In this document: positions 18,054-28,230 of the stretch, in pieces
Position numbering within the stretch: the stretch's first letter is position 1
Layout: every line of letters begins with the position of its first letter
Origin: Palsa-661 sp035535015
Lineage (GTDB): Bacteria > Actinomycetota > Acidimicrobiia > Acidimicrobiales > UBA8190
DNA: 64,000 nt
Reading direction: 5' to 3'
NCBI GenBank assembly: GCA_035535015.1
Contig: DATLQU010000024.1
Span: forward strand, 54,798-118,797
Translations under genes and position numbers: made by a program
Notes under the pieces: model-generated
What the model was told of the DNA's origin: nothing
The model's database searches: none
Seen by the model: the letters and a program-made list of their open reading frames with translations, nothing else

Positions 18054-18968
18054 ATGGCCGACCAGTCGACAGGCTCTCCACCGCCGGGCTCCCGGCCGCT
18101 CGACTACCGCGGGAAAGTGGCCGTCGTCACCGGCGGCGCCGGCGGCATCGGTCGTGGCCTCGTCCACGCCCTGCTGACCCGGGGGGCCGAAGTGGTGGTG
18201 GCCGACGTGGAGGATCCGGCGTTGTCGGCCGCGGTGGACGGCCTCACCGCCCTGGGCAAGGTTCGCGGGGTGAGGACCGACGTGGCCGACGCCGGATCGG
18301 TCGAGGCCTTGGCCGACGACGTCTACGCCCACGAAGGCCGCTGCGATCTTCTCTTCGCCAACGCCGGCGTCACCTCCGGCGGAGGGGGCCTGCCCTGGGA
18401 GCAGGAGATCAACGACTGGCGCTGGTGCTTCAGCGTCAACGTCTTCGGCGTGGCCGCCACCGTCCTCACCTTCCTCCCCCGCATGCTGGAGGCGGGCACC
18501 CCGGGCGAGATCATCGCCACCTCGTCGGGCGACGGCGGCGTGGCCCCCGTCCCCTACGCCTCCGTCTACGCCTCGTCCAAGGCGGCCGTCTCCTGCTTCA
18601 TCGAGGCCGTCGCCCACCAGCTCCGCACCACCGGCGCCGCCGTCGGCGCCCACGTCTTCTATCCGGGCGGGGGGCTCCTCGACACGGGTCTGTGGACCGC
18701 AGGCCGCAACCGCCCGGCCGAGCTCGAGCGGCTCCGCCCCCGACCCCCGGCGCCGGGCACCACCTTCCCGGAGTTCAAGGCCCAACTCGAAGCGGCCGGC
18801 CTTCCGGCCGACGTCGTCGATCTGGACTGGCTCGGCGACCAGGTCCTCGAGCACCTGGCCGAAGGCCGCTACATCCTCGGTCCCGGTTCCGAGCGCTTCG
18901 GGCCGCTGCTTCACTCCCGGGCCGACGCCATCGCCAAGGGCGAGCTGCCGCCCACGCTGCTGCACTGA
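18054..18968 (+). CDS. Short-chain dehydrogenase/reductase (SDR)
   Basis: 304 aa. VVTGGAGGIGRG (cofactor motif), ANAGVTSGG, a Ser-rich TSSGDGG block and VYASSKAAV (Tyr-x3-Lys) mark a classical SDR with an extended C-terminal region. It starts 6 bp after the ADC-like gene and ends 28 bp before an amidohydrolase, so the three probably form one transcript and one pathway. The substrate is not evident. Confidence 0.9.
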   Translation: MADQSTGSPPPGSRPLDYRGKVAVVTGGAGGIGRGLVHALLTRGAEVVVADVEDPALSAAVDGLTALGKVRGVRTDVADAGSVEALADDVYAHEGRCDLLFANAGVTSGGGGLPWEQEINDWRWCFSVNVFGVAATVLTFLPRMLEAGTPGEIIATSSGDGGVAPVPYASVYASSKAAVSCFIEAVAHQLRTTGAAVGAHVFYPGGGLLDTGLWTAGRNRPAELERLRPRPPAPGTTFPEFKAQLEAAGLPADVVDLDWLGDQVLEHLAEGRYILGPGSERFGPLLHSRADAIAKGELPPTLLH

Positions 18969-18996
18969 TCGATTCGGTCTGAGGGAGACTGGCCCC

Positions 18997-20223
18997 ATGC
19001 AACGCCGCTATACCGTCATCTCGGCCGACTCCCACGCGGGGGCGGACATCGTCGACTACCGGCCCTACCTGGCCTCGAAATTCCACGACGAGTTCGATGC
19101 CTGGGCCGCCACCTACGAGGTCCCCTTCGCCGACCTCCTCGCCCCCATCCGCTACCGGAACTGGGACTCCGACCGCCGTATGGCCGAGCACGAGGCCGAC
19201 GGCATCGTGGCCGAGGTGCTCTTCCCGAACACCGTCCCCCCCTTCTTCGAAGAGGGAAACCTGGTGGCCCTTCCTCCCACCGAGGCCGACTACGAGCGTC
19301 GTTGGGCCGGTGTCCAGGCCCACAACCGCTGGGTGGCCGAATTCTGCGCCGCCTTCCCGGGCCGGCGCGCCGGCGTCGTCCAGGTCTTCGTCAACCGCCT
19401 GGAGGACGCCCTGGCCGAGATCGCCTGGGCGGCCGAGCACGTCGGCCTCTTCGGCGGCATCCTCCTGCCCTCCATCCCGCCCGGCTCACCGCTGCCGCCT
19501 CTCTACGACCCTCACTACGACCGGCTCTGGCGGCTCTGTGAAGAGTTGGGCGCCGTCATCAACATCCACGCCGGCGCCGGTCTCCCCGACTACGGCGACC
19601 TCGAGGTGGCCCGGGCCATCATGCTGGTCGAAGTGCCCTGGTTCAGCCACCGACCGCTCTGGCATCTCATCTTCGGTGGCGTCTTCGAACGCTTTCCCGG
19701 TCTCAAAGTCTCTTTGACCGAGCAGGGTGTGGCCTGGCTCCCGCGCGGCCTCGAGACCCTCGACTGGTTCTTCGGCCGCATGGACCCCGCCGGCGGGGCC
19801 GCCGAGGCCGTCTTCTTCGGCGCCGCGGCCAAGGGCATGTCGATGAAGCCGTCGGAGTACTTCGCCCGCAACATCTGGCTGGGCGCCTCCTACCTGCGGT
19901 CGTCGGAGTCGGAGCTCCGGCCCGGCTTCGGTGCCGACCGTGTCATGTGGGGCGACGACTACCCCCACTCCGAAGGGACCTGGCCCTACAGCCGCGAGGC
20001 GCTGCGCGTGGCCTTCGCCGGCGAGGACCCCGCCGTCGTCCAGCGCTGCGTCGGCACCAACGCGGCCGAGCTCTACGGCTTCGACATGCAGGCCCTCGCC
20101 CCCTTGGCGGCCGAGTTCGGACCGCTCGTCGACGAGGTCGCCGTCCCCATCACCGCCGACGACTACCCCACCAAGTCCACCTCGAACGCCTTCGACACCA
20201 CCCAGGTGCTCCGGTCCTGGTAG
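18997..20223 (+). CDS. Amidohydrolase family protein (ACMSD-like), copy 1
   Basis: 408 aa with a good GAGGGAG site before the ATG. It belongs to the amidohydrolase_2 type of metal-dependent TIM-barrel enzymes related to aminocarboxymuconate-semialdehyde decarboxylase. An N-terminal ISADSHAG metal-binding motif, INIHAGAG in the middle and GDDYPHSEGTWP near the C-terminus carry the expected His/Asp ligands. Such enzymes hydrolyse or decarboxylate ring-cleavage products and related acids. Two more members lie at 22640-23896 and 25464-26675, so the region encodes an unassigned catabolic route. Confidence 0.9.
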   Translation: MQRRYTVISADSHAGADIVDYRPYLASKFHDEFDAWAATYEVPFADLLAPIRYRNWDSDRRMAEHEADGIVAEVLFPNTVPPFFEEGNLVALPPTEADYERRWAGVQAHNRWVAEFCAAFPGRRAGVVQVFVNRLEDALAEIAWAAEHVGLFGGILLPSIPPGSPLPPLYDPHYDRLWRLCEELGAVINIHAGAGLPDYGDLEVARAIMLVEVPWFSHRPLWHLIFGGVFERFPGLKVSLTEQGVAWLPRGLETLDWFFGRMDPAGGAAEAVFFGAAAKGMSMKPSEYFARNIWLGASYLRSSESELRPGFGADRVMWGDDYPHSEGTWPYSREALRVAFAGEDPAVVQRCVGTNAAELYGFDMQALAPLAAEFGPLVDEVAVPITADDYPTKSTSNAFDTTQVLRSW

Positions 20224-20254
20224 CCAGCACGTCGCGGACTCTGGACCGCCAGCC

Positions 20255-21934
20255 TCACGAACACTTCCGCTCGTCGTCGGCCATCCGGCCTCTGGCCATG
20301 AAGTCGGGGGACGTCACCGTCGCTCCGTCATGTCGGACCGTCCCGTCGTCTTCGAAGCGCTGGGCCCACACCCTCACCGGCGGGAACATCGGTTGTACGG
20401 TGGCGGCCCGCACCATCGCCGGCTCGGCCACCGTCTCCACCACCGATTCGGCCTCTCTCTGCGTCGGCCGCCGCATCACGAGGACGGCCACGCCGAGGGC
20501 CAGAGCCAGGAAGAGGGCCGAACCCCGCAGCGACGTGGCGACGCCATGGGCCAGCTGCAGTCGGGCCTGCTGGGCCACGGGGGCGCCGGCACTGTGGTGC
20601 ACGGCGGCCCGGCTAGCGGCGGCGAAGACGGTCACCAGGATGCCCAGACCGAGCGAGCCACCCAGTTGCTGCGACACGTTCACCACACCCGAAGCGGCAC
20701 CAGCGTCCTCCGGCTCCACCCCGGCCATACCGGCCGTGGTGAGCGGGGTCATGGCCGTGCCGATACCGAGACCGAGCAACAGCATGGGCACGGCGATGTC
20801 GGGGAAGTACGGCGTCCCGGCCGAGATCCGGCTCAACCAGGCCATACCCACCATGGCCAGGAAGACACCGGCGATCAGCAGCCGGGTGTTCCCGACCCGC
20901 GGTGCGAATTTCGGAGCCGTCCGGGCGGCGCCGAACATGACAGCGGTCACGGGGAGAAAGGCCAGTCCCGCACCCAGGGCGCTGTAACCCCGCACTCCCT
21001 GCAGGAACTGGGTCACGAAGAAGAACATGGCGAACATCCCGCTCACCAGCAGCATCCGTGCCCCGTAAGCACCGGCCCGCTCGCGGCTGGCGAAGAGGTG
21101 CAGCGGCGTGATCGGTTGCTCGGCCCGCTTCTCGGTCAGGGCGAAGACTCCAAGCAGCGCGGCGCCGGCCACGAAGGAGGCGAGGGTCACCCGGTTGCCC
21201 CATCCGGCGGAGCCGGCCCGGACGAAGCCGTAGACGAGCGAGGTCATCCCGAGGGTGGAGGTGGCCGCACCGGCCAGGTCGAAACGCCCGTGCCGGCGTT
21301 CGCTCTCGGGCAGATAGCGCGGGGCCAGCAAGACCAGGGCCACGCCGATGGGCACGTTGATGAAGAGGCCCCAGCGCCACGACACCCAGCTGGTCAACAT
21401 CCCACCGAGCACCAGGCCGACACTGCCACCGGCACCGGCCACGGCGCTGTAGGCGCCGATGGCCCGGGCCCGTTCGGGCCCCTCGCGGAAGCTGATCTGC
21501 AGCAGCGCCAGGGTGGAGGGCGCGGCGATGGCGGCGCCGATGCCCTGGACGGCTCGGGCCGCCAACAACCAGGTGGCCGACGGGGCCAGGCCCCCGAGCA
21601 GAGACGCCAGGGTGAACAGGGCGATCCCGGCCACGAACACCCGCCGACGCCCGAGGATGTCACCGGCCCGGGCCCCGAGCAGCAGCAGGCCGCCGAAAGC
21701 CAGGGTGTAGGCGTTCTGCACCCACGAGAGCCCCGTCGACGAGAAACCGAGGGACCGGTGGATCTGGGGTAGGGCGGTGATCACGATGGTGGCGTCGAGG
21801 ATGATCATCAGGTAGGTGGCCAGGATGATGGCCAGCACGAGCGTGGGATTGGCCCCCTCTGGCCGGGAGGGCCGGGAGGCCCGGCCGGGTCGGCCGAGGC
21901 GTTCGGGGACGCGTTCGATCAAGGTGCAGGGCAT
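20255..21934 (-). CDS. MFS drug/metabolite exporter, DHA2 family (14 TM)
   Basis: 559 aa from ATG 21934 (GGAG site upstream). The frame extends to 22045, but the upstream part covers the operators. About fourteen hydrophobic segments are visible, with the first-helix LDATIVITALPQI and GARAGDILGRRRVF loop motif, and RAVQGIGAA and GLVLGGMLTSWVSWRWGLFINVPIG, all typical of EmrB/QacA-type proton-coupled exporters. The divergent TetR gene and three operators in the promoter region show that expression is very likely controlled by that repressor in response to an exported compound. Confidence 0.92.
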   Translation of the reverse strand: MPCTLIERVPERLGRPGRASRPSRPEGANPTLVLAIILATYLMIILDATIVITALPQIHRSLGFSSTGLSWVQNAYTLAFGGLLLLGARAGDILGRRRVFVAGIALFTLASLLGGLAPSATWLLAARAVQGIGAAIAAPSTLALLQISFREGPERARAIGAYSAVAGAGGSVGLVLGGMLTSWVSWRWGLFINVPIGVALVLLAPRYLPESERRHGRFDLAGAATSTLGMTSLVYGFVRAGSAGWGNRVTLASFVAGAALLGVFALTEKRAEQPITPLHLFASRERAGAYGARMLLVSGMFAMFFFVTQFLQGVRGYSALGAGLAFLPVTAVMFGAARTAPKFAPRVGNTRLLIAGVFLAMVGMAWLSRISAGTPYFPDIAVPMLLLGLGIGTAMTPLTTAGMAGVEPEDAGAASGVVNVSQQLGGSLGLGILVTVFAAASRAAVHHSAGAPVAQQARLQLAHGVATSLRGSALFLALALGVAVLVMRRPTQREAESVVETVAEPAMVRAATVQPMFPPVRVWAQRFEDDGTVRHDGATVTSPDFMARGRMADDERKCS

Positions 21935-21958
21935 GGGGGTGAAACTCCGTTCGACAGG

Positions 21959-21987
21959 CTGACAAACCGCTAAAGTGGAGGTATCCT
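21959..21987 (+). promoter_or_regulatory. Promoter for the tetR gene at 22066
   Basis: CTGACA (21959-21964) and TATCCT (21982-21987) are separated by exactly 17 bp and read toward the TetR gene. Operator 1 (21976-21990) covers the -10 box, which predicts autorepression. Confidence 0.6.
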
Positions 21988-22037
21988 CCAGAAAGAAGTG
22001 GAGGTTCTCTCCGGTTAGTATATGGAGGCAGCCTCCG
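21976..22037. promoter_or_regulatory. Three TetR operators, TGGAGGnnnCCTCCR type
   Basis: Three 15-bp near-palindromes lie at 21976-21990 (TGGAGGTATCCTCCA), 21999-22013 (TGGAGGTTCTCTCCG) and 22023-22037 (TGGAGGCAGCCTCCG). Their starts are 23 and 24 bp apart, close to two helical turns, so bound dimers would lie on roughly the same face. Site 1 overlaps the tetR -10, site 3 fills the spacer of the exporter promoter, and site 2 lies between. Known TetR regulators bind such sites as dimers. Confidence 0.8.
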
Positions 22038-22045
22038 GTTTTCAA
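22017..22045 (-). promoter_or_regulatory. Promoter for the DHA2 exporter
   Basis: On the minus strand TTGAAA (22045-22040) and TATACT (22022-22017) are separated by exactly 17 bp, close to the sigma-70 consensus. Operator 3 fills 15 of the 17 spacer bases, so repressor binding would block polymerase. Confidence 0.7.
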
Positions 22046-22065
22046 CCGTTTGGAGAGAAAGACCG

Positions 22066-22656
22066 ATGACCAGCGCCGAAACCGTTTCCGAGGTGACCGC
22101 CGGCCGACCCCTACGGGCCGACGCCCAGCGGAACTACGAGAAACTGCTGGCCGCCGGCCGCGACGCGTTCACCGAGGAAGGCTCCTCGGCCTCGCTGGAG
22201 GAGATCGCCCGTCGCGCCGGGGTGGGCATCGGCACCCTCTACCGGCACTTCCCCACCCGCCAGGCCCTGCTCGAAGCGGTCTATGTCGAGGAGATGGACG
22301 CCCTGTGCCGCTCGGCCGACGACCTGCGCGACACGGCACCCTGGGACGCCCTGGTGGCCTGGCTCCACCGCTTCGTGGACTACGTGGCCACCAAGGAGGC
22401 CCTGGCCCACGAGCTGTTCGCCTATGTCGACCGCGACGCCGACGTCTTCCGTCGCTGCCACGACATGTTCTACGCCGCCGGGGAACCCCTTCTCGAGCGG
22501 GCCCAGCAGGCGCACCTCGTCCGGCCCGACACCAACATCACCGACGTCGTCCGGATGGTGGTGGCGATCGCCAAGATGCCGTCGGGCACTCCCGAGCAGA
22601 TCGAACGGGTCGTCGACATGGCCCTCGACGGACTGCGGTTCAACGCGTCGGTGTGA
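22066..22656 (+). CDS. TetR-family transcriptional repressor
   Basis: 196 aa. The N-terminal TetR DNA-binding domain is clear: residues 20-68 include RNYEKLLAAGRDAF, a recognition helix in LEEIARRAGVGIGTLYRHFPTRQALLEAVY, then a helical ligand domain. Divergent from the DHA2 exporter, with three operators between them, so it should repress both genes and release on binding a ligand. Its 3' end overlaps the convergent amidohydrolase gene by 17 bp. Confidence 0.93.
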   Translation: MTSAETVSEVTAGRPLRADAQRNYEKLLAAGRDAFTEEGSSASLEEIARRAGVGIGTLYRHFPTRQALLEAVYVEEMDALCRSADDLRDTAPWDALVAWLHRFVDYVATKEALAHELFAYVDRDADVFRRCHDMFYAAGEPLLERAQQAHLVRPDTNITDVVRMVVAIAKMPSGTPEQIERVVDMALDGLRFNASV

Positions 22657-23896
22657 TCCCGTACTCGGCCAGCCACCACTTGGCCTTGGCCGCGGCATCG
22701 GGATCGGCCGCCAGCGCCGGGTCCTGGCCCAGGTCCTGCGGGGTGAAGCCGATCCGATCGGCGATGGGCTGGAGCGCGGCGAGGTCGAAGCCGTAGACCT
22801 TGGCCGCCGTGCCCCCGAGCAATTGCTGCGTCTCCTCGACGGGGACCTCGCAGAAATCGGTCTTCAACTTCACCGCCGTGTTGGGCCACGAGCCCTCGGG
22901 ATGCGGGTAGTCGGTCCCCCACATCACGGCGTCGAGTCCGAGGACGTGACGCCTCCTGATCTCTTCCTTCGACATGGTCGACGCCCCCACGAAGAGATTG
23001 GTGCCGAAGTACTCCGACGGCAGCTTCGAGATCTTCCCCTCGAGCAGCGCCGCCATCTTCTTGGTGGTGTGGCCGCCGCCCATGTACTGGTCCCACTTCC
23101 ACTTGCAGTCGGCGATCCAGTAGCCGGCCGCCTCGGTCACCACGAACATCAGGTCGGGGTGCCGTTCGAAGGCACCCGAGAACAGCAGATGCCACGACGG
23201 CCGCGCCGCCCACCAGACGACCTCGGCCAGATAGATGCCGAGATGCCCGTTGTACTCCTCCTGCGGTGCCTCCCCCGAATGCGTGTGCACCGGCAAGTGG
23301 GCCGCGGCGCACGCCGCCCAGAAGGGCTCGTAGACCTCGCTCGAGTAGGGCGGCCGGTCGCGCCACATGGTGGGGATCATCACGCCCCGGATGCCCGGTT
23401 GCCCGGCGGCCCATTCCGCCTCCTGGACGGCCCGGGCCGGGTCATGGCACAGAGGGATCAGGGCGATGCCGGCCCGGCGTTCGGGGCTGGACGAGCACAG
23501 CTCGGCCAGGAAGCGGTTGTGGGCCCGGGCTCCGGCGAAGGCCAGGTCGGGATCGGTGATCTCCCCCGCCGCCAGGCCGGCGTTGAACGGAGGCGACCCC
23601 ATCCCGGTGATGGCGTCGGCGTCGGCGAAGAGCACGTCGGCCGCCACCCCGTCGGCGTCGAGTTCCCGGTCGCGTACATCGGAGTCGTAGGCACCGCGCA
23701 GTCCCTCCTCGTTGGAGGTCTCCCAGCCCATGATGTACTCGAAGTTGGTCTCCAGCTTCTGGGCCCGGTCGGCCTCCTTCTGCGCCACCCAGTCGTCGAA
23801 GGCGCCGTGGAAACGGGCGTCGAGGTAGGGCCGGTAGTCGGCCAGCGGCAGGCCGCAGTGGCCGTCGGCGGAAATGATCACATAACGCTCAGACAC
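22640..23896 (-). CDS. Amidohydrolase family protein (ACMSD-like), copy 2
   Basis: 418 aa. Same family as the gene at 18997: N-terminal IISADGHCGL metal motif, a central HTHSGEAP His region and WGTDYPHPEGSWP at the C-terminal end. DHTS-type zinc ligands are partly replaced, as is usual in this subfamily. It lies 30 bp after the amidase gene upstream on the minus strand, so the two are probably cotranscribed. Substrate unknown; an amide or ring-derived acid would fit its neighbour. Confidence 0.9.
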   Translation of the reverse strand: MSERYVIISADGHCGLPLADYRPYLDARFHGAFDDWVAQKEADRAQKLETNFEYIMGWETSNEEGLRGAYDSDVRDRELDADGVAADVLFADADAITGMGSPPFNAGLAAGEITDPDLAFAGARAHNRFLAELCSSSPERRAGIALIPLCHDPARAVQEAEWAAGQPGIRGVMIPTMWRDRPPYSSEVYEPFWAACAAAHLPVHTHSGEAPQEEYNGHLGIYLAEVVWWAARPSWHLLFSGAFERHPDLMFVVTEAAGYWIADCKWKWDQYMGGGHTTKKMAALLEGKISKLPSEYFGTNLFVGASTMSKEEIRRRHVLGLDAVMWGTDYPHPEGSWPNTAVKLKTDFCEVPVEETQQLLGGTAAKVYGFDLAALQPIADRIGFTPQDLGQDPALAADPDAAAKAKWWLAEYGITPTR

Positions 23897-23926
23897 GGGC
23901 GCCCCCCTTCAGGACAGGAGCCAATC

Positions 23927-25336
<1,410 letters not shown>

Positions 25337-25463
25337 GCCGGCCGACGGTACACGGTGGCGCCGACGATTACCGGGCCCGGCGGACGACCGGCCCACGCCC
25401 CGCCGACGGCCGGCCGTCGACCTATTCTTCGTGATGAGGGTCCTTCGTGGTGAGGAGGCCGAC

Positions 25464-26675
25464 ATGCCGCTTGGGGATCCGTCTGTGACCGACGACACCC
25501 TCTTTCTTCCCGACCCGAGCCCTCGCCCCGTCTTCGCCTCGGTGATCTCCGTCGACGACCACGTGGTCGAACCCCCGGACACCTTCGAGGGCCGGCTCCC
25601 GGCCGGTCTCGCCGACCGGGCGCCCCGGATCGTGGAGACCCCGGAGGGGCACCAGGTCTGGGAGTTCGAAGGCGAGCGCTACACCCAGGTGGGCATGAAC
25701 GCCGTGGCCGGACGGCGGCCGGAGACCTACAGCCTGGAACCGTTCCGCTTCGACCAGATGCGGCCAGGCTGTTACGAGATCGAGGCCCGGGTGCGCGACA
25801 TGGACATCAACGGCGTCTGGGCGTCGGTGAACTTCCCCTCCCAGATAACCGGCTTCTGTGGGCGGGTCTTCTTCAACGCCCGGGACCGCCACCTCGGCCT
25901 GGCCTGCATCCGGGCGTGGAACGACTGGCTCTACGAAGCCTGGTACCAGGTGCACCCCACGCGGATCGTGCCTCTCGGCATCACCTATCTGGTCGACCCC
26001 GAATGGGCGGTGGCCGAGATCCACCGCAACGCCGACCGGGGATTCACCTCGGTGACCCTGCCCGAGCGACCGCACGAGATCGGTCTGCCCTCGCTGTGGG
26101 ACCGCCGGCACTGGGATCCCATCATCCAGGCCGTGGTCGACACCGACACCGTGATCTCGTTGCATGTCGGCAGTTCCGGGATGCCCAAGAACCCTCCGGG
26201 GGCGCCCATCCTGCAACTGGGGGCCACCCTCTTCGGACAGCAGTCGCTGCAGGCTTGCGCCGAGTGGTTGTGGTCGGAACACCCGATGCGCCATCCCGGG
26301 CTCAAGATCGCCATGAGCGAGGGCGGCATCGGCTGGGTGGCCATGCTCCTCGACCGGCTCGACAACATGGTGGAACGCTCCGGCTACGGACGCGGCTGGG
26401 GTGATCTCCCCCCGGCCGAGGTGCTGAAGAGGAATTTCTGGTTCTGCACCCTCGACGATCCCTCGACCATCGACACCCGCCACCGGATCGGCGTCGATCA
26501 CGTCATGGTGGAGGTCGACTACCCCCACGGCGACAGCACCTGGCCCGACACCCAGGCGGTGATCGAGAAGTACTGGGGCCACATCCCCAGAGCCGAGTTG
26601 CGGGCCATGTGCAGCGAGAACGCCGCCTCGCTGTACCGTCATCCGCTGCCCGACCGCGTCCTGCCCGAAGGATAG
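25464..26675 (+). CDS. Amidohydrolase family protein (ACMSD-like), copy 3
   Basis: 403 aa from ATG 25464, chosen because GAGGAGG lies 6 nt upstream; the frame is open further 5' but without a site. Motifs: SVDDHVVEPPDTF (metal ligands), VISLHVGSSG in the middle and MVEVDYPHGDSTWP at the C-terminal end, as in copies 1 and 2. Ten bases separate it from a class II aldolase gene, implying joint expression and a hydrolysis/decarboxylation plus aldol-type step in one pathway. Confidence 0.9.
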   Translation: MPLGDPSVTDDTLFLPDPSPRPVFASVISVDDHVVEPPDTFEGRLPAGLADRAPRIVETPEGHQVWEFEGERYTQVGMNAVAGRRPETYSLEPFRFDQMRPGCYEIEARVRDMDINGVWASVNFPSQITGFCGRVFFNARDRHLGLACIRAWNDWLYEAWYQVHPTRIVPLGITYLVDPEWAVAEIHRNADRGFTSVTLPERPHEIGLPSLWDRRHWDPIIQAVVDTDTVISLHVGSSGMPKNPPGAPILQLGATLFGQQSLQACAEWLWSEHPMRHPGLKIAMSEGGIGWVAMLLDRLDNMVERSGYGRGWGDLPPAEVLKRNFWFCTLDDPSTIDTRHRIGVDHVMVEVDYPHGDSTWPDTQAVIEKYWGHIPRAELRAMCSENAASLYRHPLPDRVLPEG

Positions 26676-26685
26676 GAGAGAGCAC

Positions 26686-27420
26686 GTGAACTTCACACCG
26701 GCCGCCGACAAGCTGATCCCCGACCTCACCCCGCGCGAGCAGCTGGTGCTGCTGGCCCGCACCCTGTGGCGCGAGGGCTACAACGACCACCTGGCCGGTC
26801 ACATCACCGTCAACATGGGCGACGGCACCCTGCTGTGCAACCCGTGGCTGATCACCTGGGCCGAGCTGCGCCCGTCCCAGGTGTTGCGCATCGACCTCGA
26901 CGGCCGGGTGGTAGAGGGTGACTGGCCCGTGCCGCTCGGTATCCCGTTGCACCTGGAGATGCACAAATTGCGCAGCGACGTGGCCTGGGCCGTGCACAAC
27001 CACCCCCTGTACGGCACGGTCTGGGCCGACATGGGCGAGATACCGCCGGTGATGGACCAGAGCTCGGCTCTCGGCGGTGGCGAGCTGGCACTGGTGAACG
27101 AGTACGAGGGGCCGGTCAACGATCCGGCCAGCGCCCGGCGCGCCGTCGAACAGATGGGACACGCGACTCTCGCCCTGCTGGCCGGCCACGGCGTGTTCGT
27201 CCTCGGCGGATCGGCGCGCGCCGTGCACCAGCGGGCCGTGGCCCTCGAGCAGCGCTGTCAACGCGCCTGGCACGTCCGGGCCGCGGGCAGCAATGCTCCC
27301 TCACCGCTGCCCGCGGCCTTCCTCGACTTCATGGTCCACAGTGACGGCGAGGGATTCCTCGGCTTCTGGGAGGCGGCTGTCCGCGCCGAGCTCCGCGCCG
27401 ACCCCGACCTGCTCGACTGA
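26686..27420 (+). CDS. Class II aldolase/adducin family protein
   Basis: 244 aa from GTG 26686, preceded by TAGGAGAG. Class II aldolase fold: GHITVNMGDG near the start, then HLEMHKLRSDVAWAVHNHP with the metal His residues (about 104 and 106) and a later LLAGHGVFVLG His. The family cleaves phosphorylated sugars such as fuculose-phosphate or decarboxylates/isomerises related compounds; many actinobacterial members are uncharacterised. It follows the amidohydrolase by 10 bp. Confidence 0.9.
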   Translation: MNFTPAADKLIPDLTPREQLVLLARTLWREGYNDHLAGHITVNMGDGTLLCNPWLITWAELRPSQVLRIDLDGRVVEGDWPVPLGIPLHLEMHKLRSDVAWAVHNHPLYGTVWADMGEIPPVMDQSSALGGGELALVNEYEGPVNDPASARRAVEQMGHATLALLAGHGVFVLGGSARAVHQRAVALEQRCQRAWHVRAAGSNAPSPLPAAFLDFMVHSDGEGFLGFWEAAVRAELRADPDLLD

Positions 27421-27469
27421 CCGCTGGGCGATGGCTCTGGCGCCGTCCCATCCCGTCACCACCAGATCG

Positions 27470-27505
27470 TTGCCACCACCTGTTCTAAGATGCTAGTATT
27501 CTAGC
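27470..27505 (+). promoter_or_regulatory. Promoter with overlapping palindromic operator for the RHH-VOC pair
   Basis: TTGCCA (27470-27475) and TAGTAT (27494-27499) are 18 bp apart; the -10 ends 8 nt before the GTG start, so the transcript is probably leaderless. The inverted repeat GCTAG-TATT-CTAGC (27492-27505) covers the -10 box. Such placement is expected for autorepression by the ribbon-helix-helix protein encoded next. Confidence 0.55.
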
Positions 27506-27507
27506 CT

Positions 27508-27690
27508 GTGGCAGAGGACCGTACGGTCAAACAGTTCAACGTGTATCTATCGACAGACGTCATCCGCTGCGTCAAACACCACGCCGTCGATACCGAACAG
27601 TCGCTGTCGGCGATCGTGGAGAGGGCGCTGCTCGACTACCTCGACCGCGCCGACCGGGGAAGCAGAAGGGGAAGATCACATGGCAAGTGA
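27508..27690 (+). CDS. Small ribbon-helix-helix (CopG/Arc-like) DNA-binding protein
   Basis: 60 aa from GTG 27508. The sequence KQFNVYLSTDVIRCVKHHA is a typical RHH beta-strand and first helix, followed by SLSAIVERALLDYL as the second helix and a basic tail. Proteins of this size act as dimeric repressors, often as antitoxins. Here the partner is a VOC-fold protein, not a recognised toxin; the two genes overlap by 11 bp. A palindrome over the promoter is the likely binding site. Confidence 0.8.
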   Translation: MAEDRTVKQFNVYLSTDVIRCVKHHAVDTEQSLSAIVERALLDYLDRADRGSRRGRSHGK

Positions 27691-28078
27691 GGGGTTCGAG
27701 GGGTTCTACGTGGAAACCCGCAACTACGGTGCCACTGCGGCATTCTGGGCATCACTCGGCTTCAAGAACACCTTCGAGACCGACCACGGCTCCGGGCAAT
27801 GGGAACACCCTGCGGGCGGACCCTATGTGTTCATCAACGAACAGCACGGCGGCGAACTCGAAACGCATCCGATTCTCCGGGTGGCCGACTCGTTGACGTT
27901 TTCGCCCGATCGCCCTCCCGAGTACGCACAACCATTCTCACCTCAGCATTGGGGTGTGGTCGAGGCCTTGCTCCGGGATCCCGACGGGAGAAAGGTCAGC
28001 CTTCAAGCGCCGTTACCCCAAGGCGTCGCCACTCCGGACGCCGACGCCCACCATCGTGAGACGTACGGGTCGACCTAA
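27680..28078 (+). CDS. VOC-fold protein (glyoxalase/bleomycin-resistance-like)
   Basis: 132 aa. Starts at an ATG inside the 3' end of the RHH gene (11-bp overlap). The N-terminal FEGFYVETRNYGATAAFWASLGFKNTFETDHGSG is a VOC module signature (Y-x-x-T-A-x-F-W-x-x-L-G-F), and the C-terminal half has LLRDPDGRKVSLQAP. VOC proteins bind metals or sequester drugs, or act as glyoxalases and dioxygenases. The substrate is unknown. Cotranscription with an RHH regulator suggests an inducible detoxification pair. Confidence 0.85.
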   Translation: MASEGFEGFYVETRNYGATAAFWASLGFKNTFETDHGSGQWEHPAGGPYVFINEQHGGELETHPILRVADSLTFSPDRPPEYAQPFSPQHWGVVEALLRDPDGRKVSLQAPLPQGVATPDADAHHRETYGST

Positions 28079-28102
28079 TTCACGGGCCCCCAGGGAAACG
28101 AA

Positions 28103-28153
28103 CGTCCACATCGTGCCTCCGTCCACATCGTGCCTCCGTCCACATCGTGCATC
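28103..28153. repeat. Three tandem 17-bp repeats
   Basis: The unit CGTCCACATCGTGCCTC occurs at 28103-28119 and 28120-28136, and with one mismatch (A for C) at 28137-28153. It lies just after the VOC gene stop and before the DUF4288-like gene. No function is evident; short repeats of this kind arise by slippage, or may be an iterated binding site. Confidence 0.9.
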
Positions 28154-28230
28154 GGTGCCGGCGCCGGCGGAGAATGCGATCACCGCTCTGACGACGCCGG
28201 GGGTGTCGAGGGCATGGCTAACCTCTGCCC

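Noticed and set aside
28103..28153. CRISPR array
   Set aside because: Units are 17 bp, directly adjacent without spacers, and no cas gene is near.
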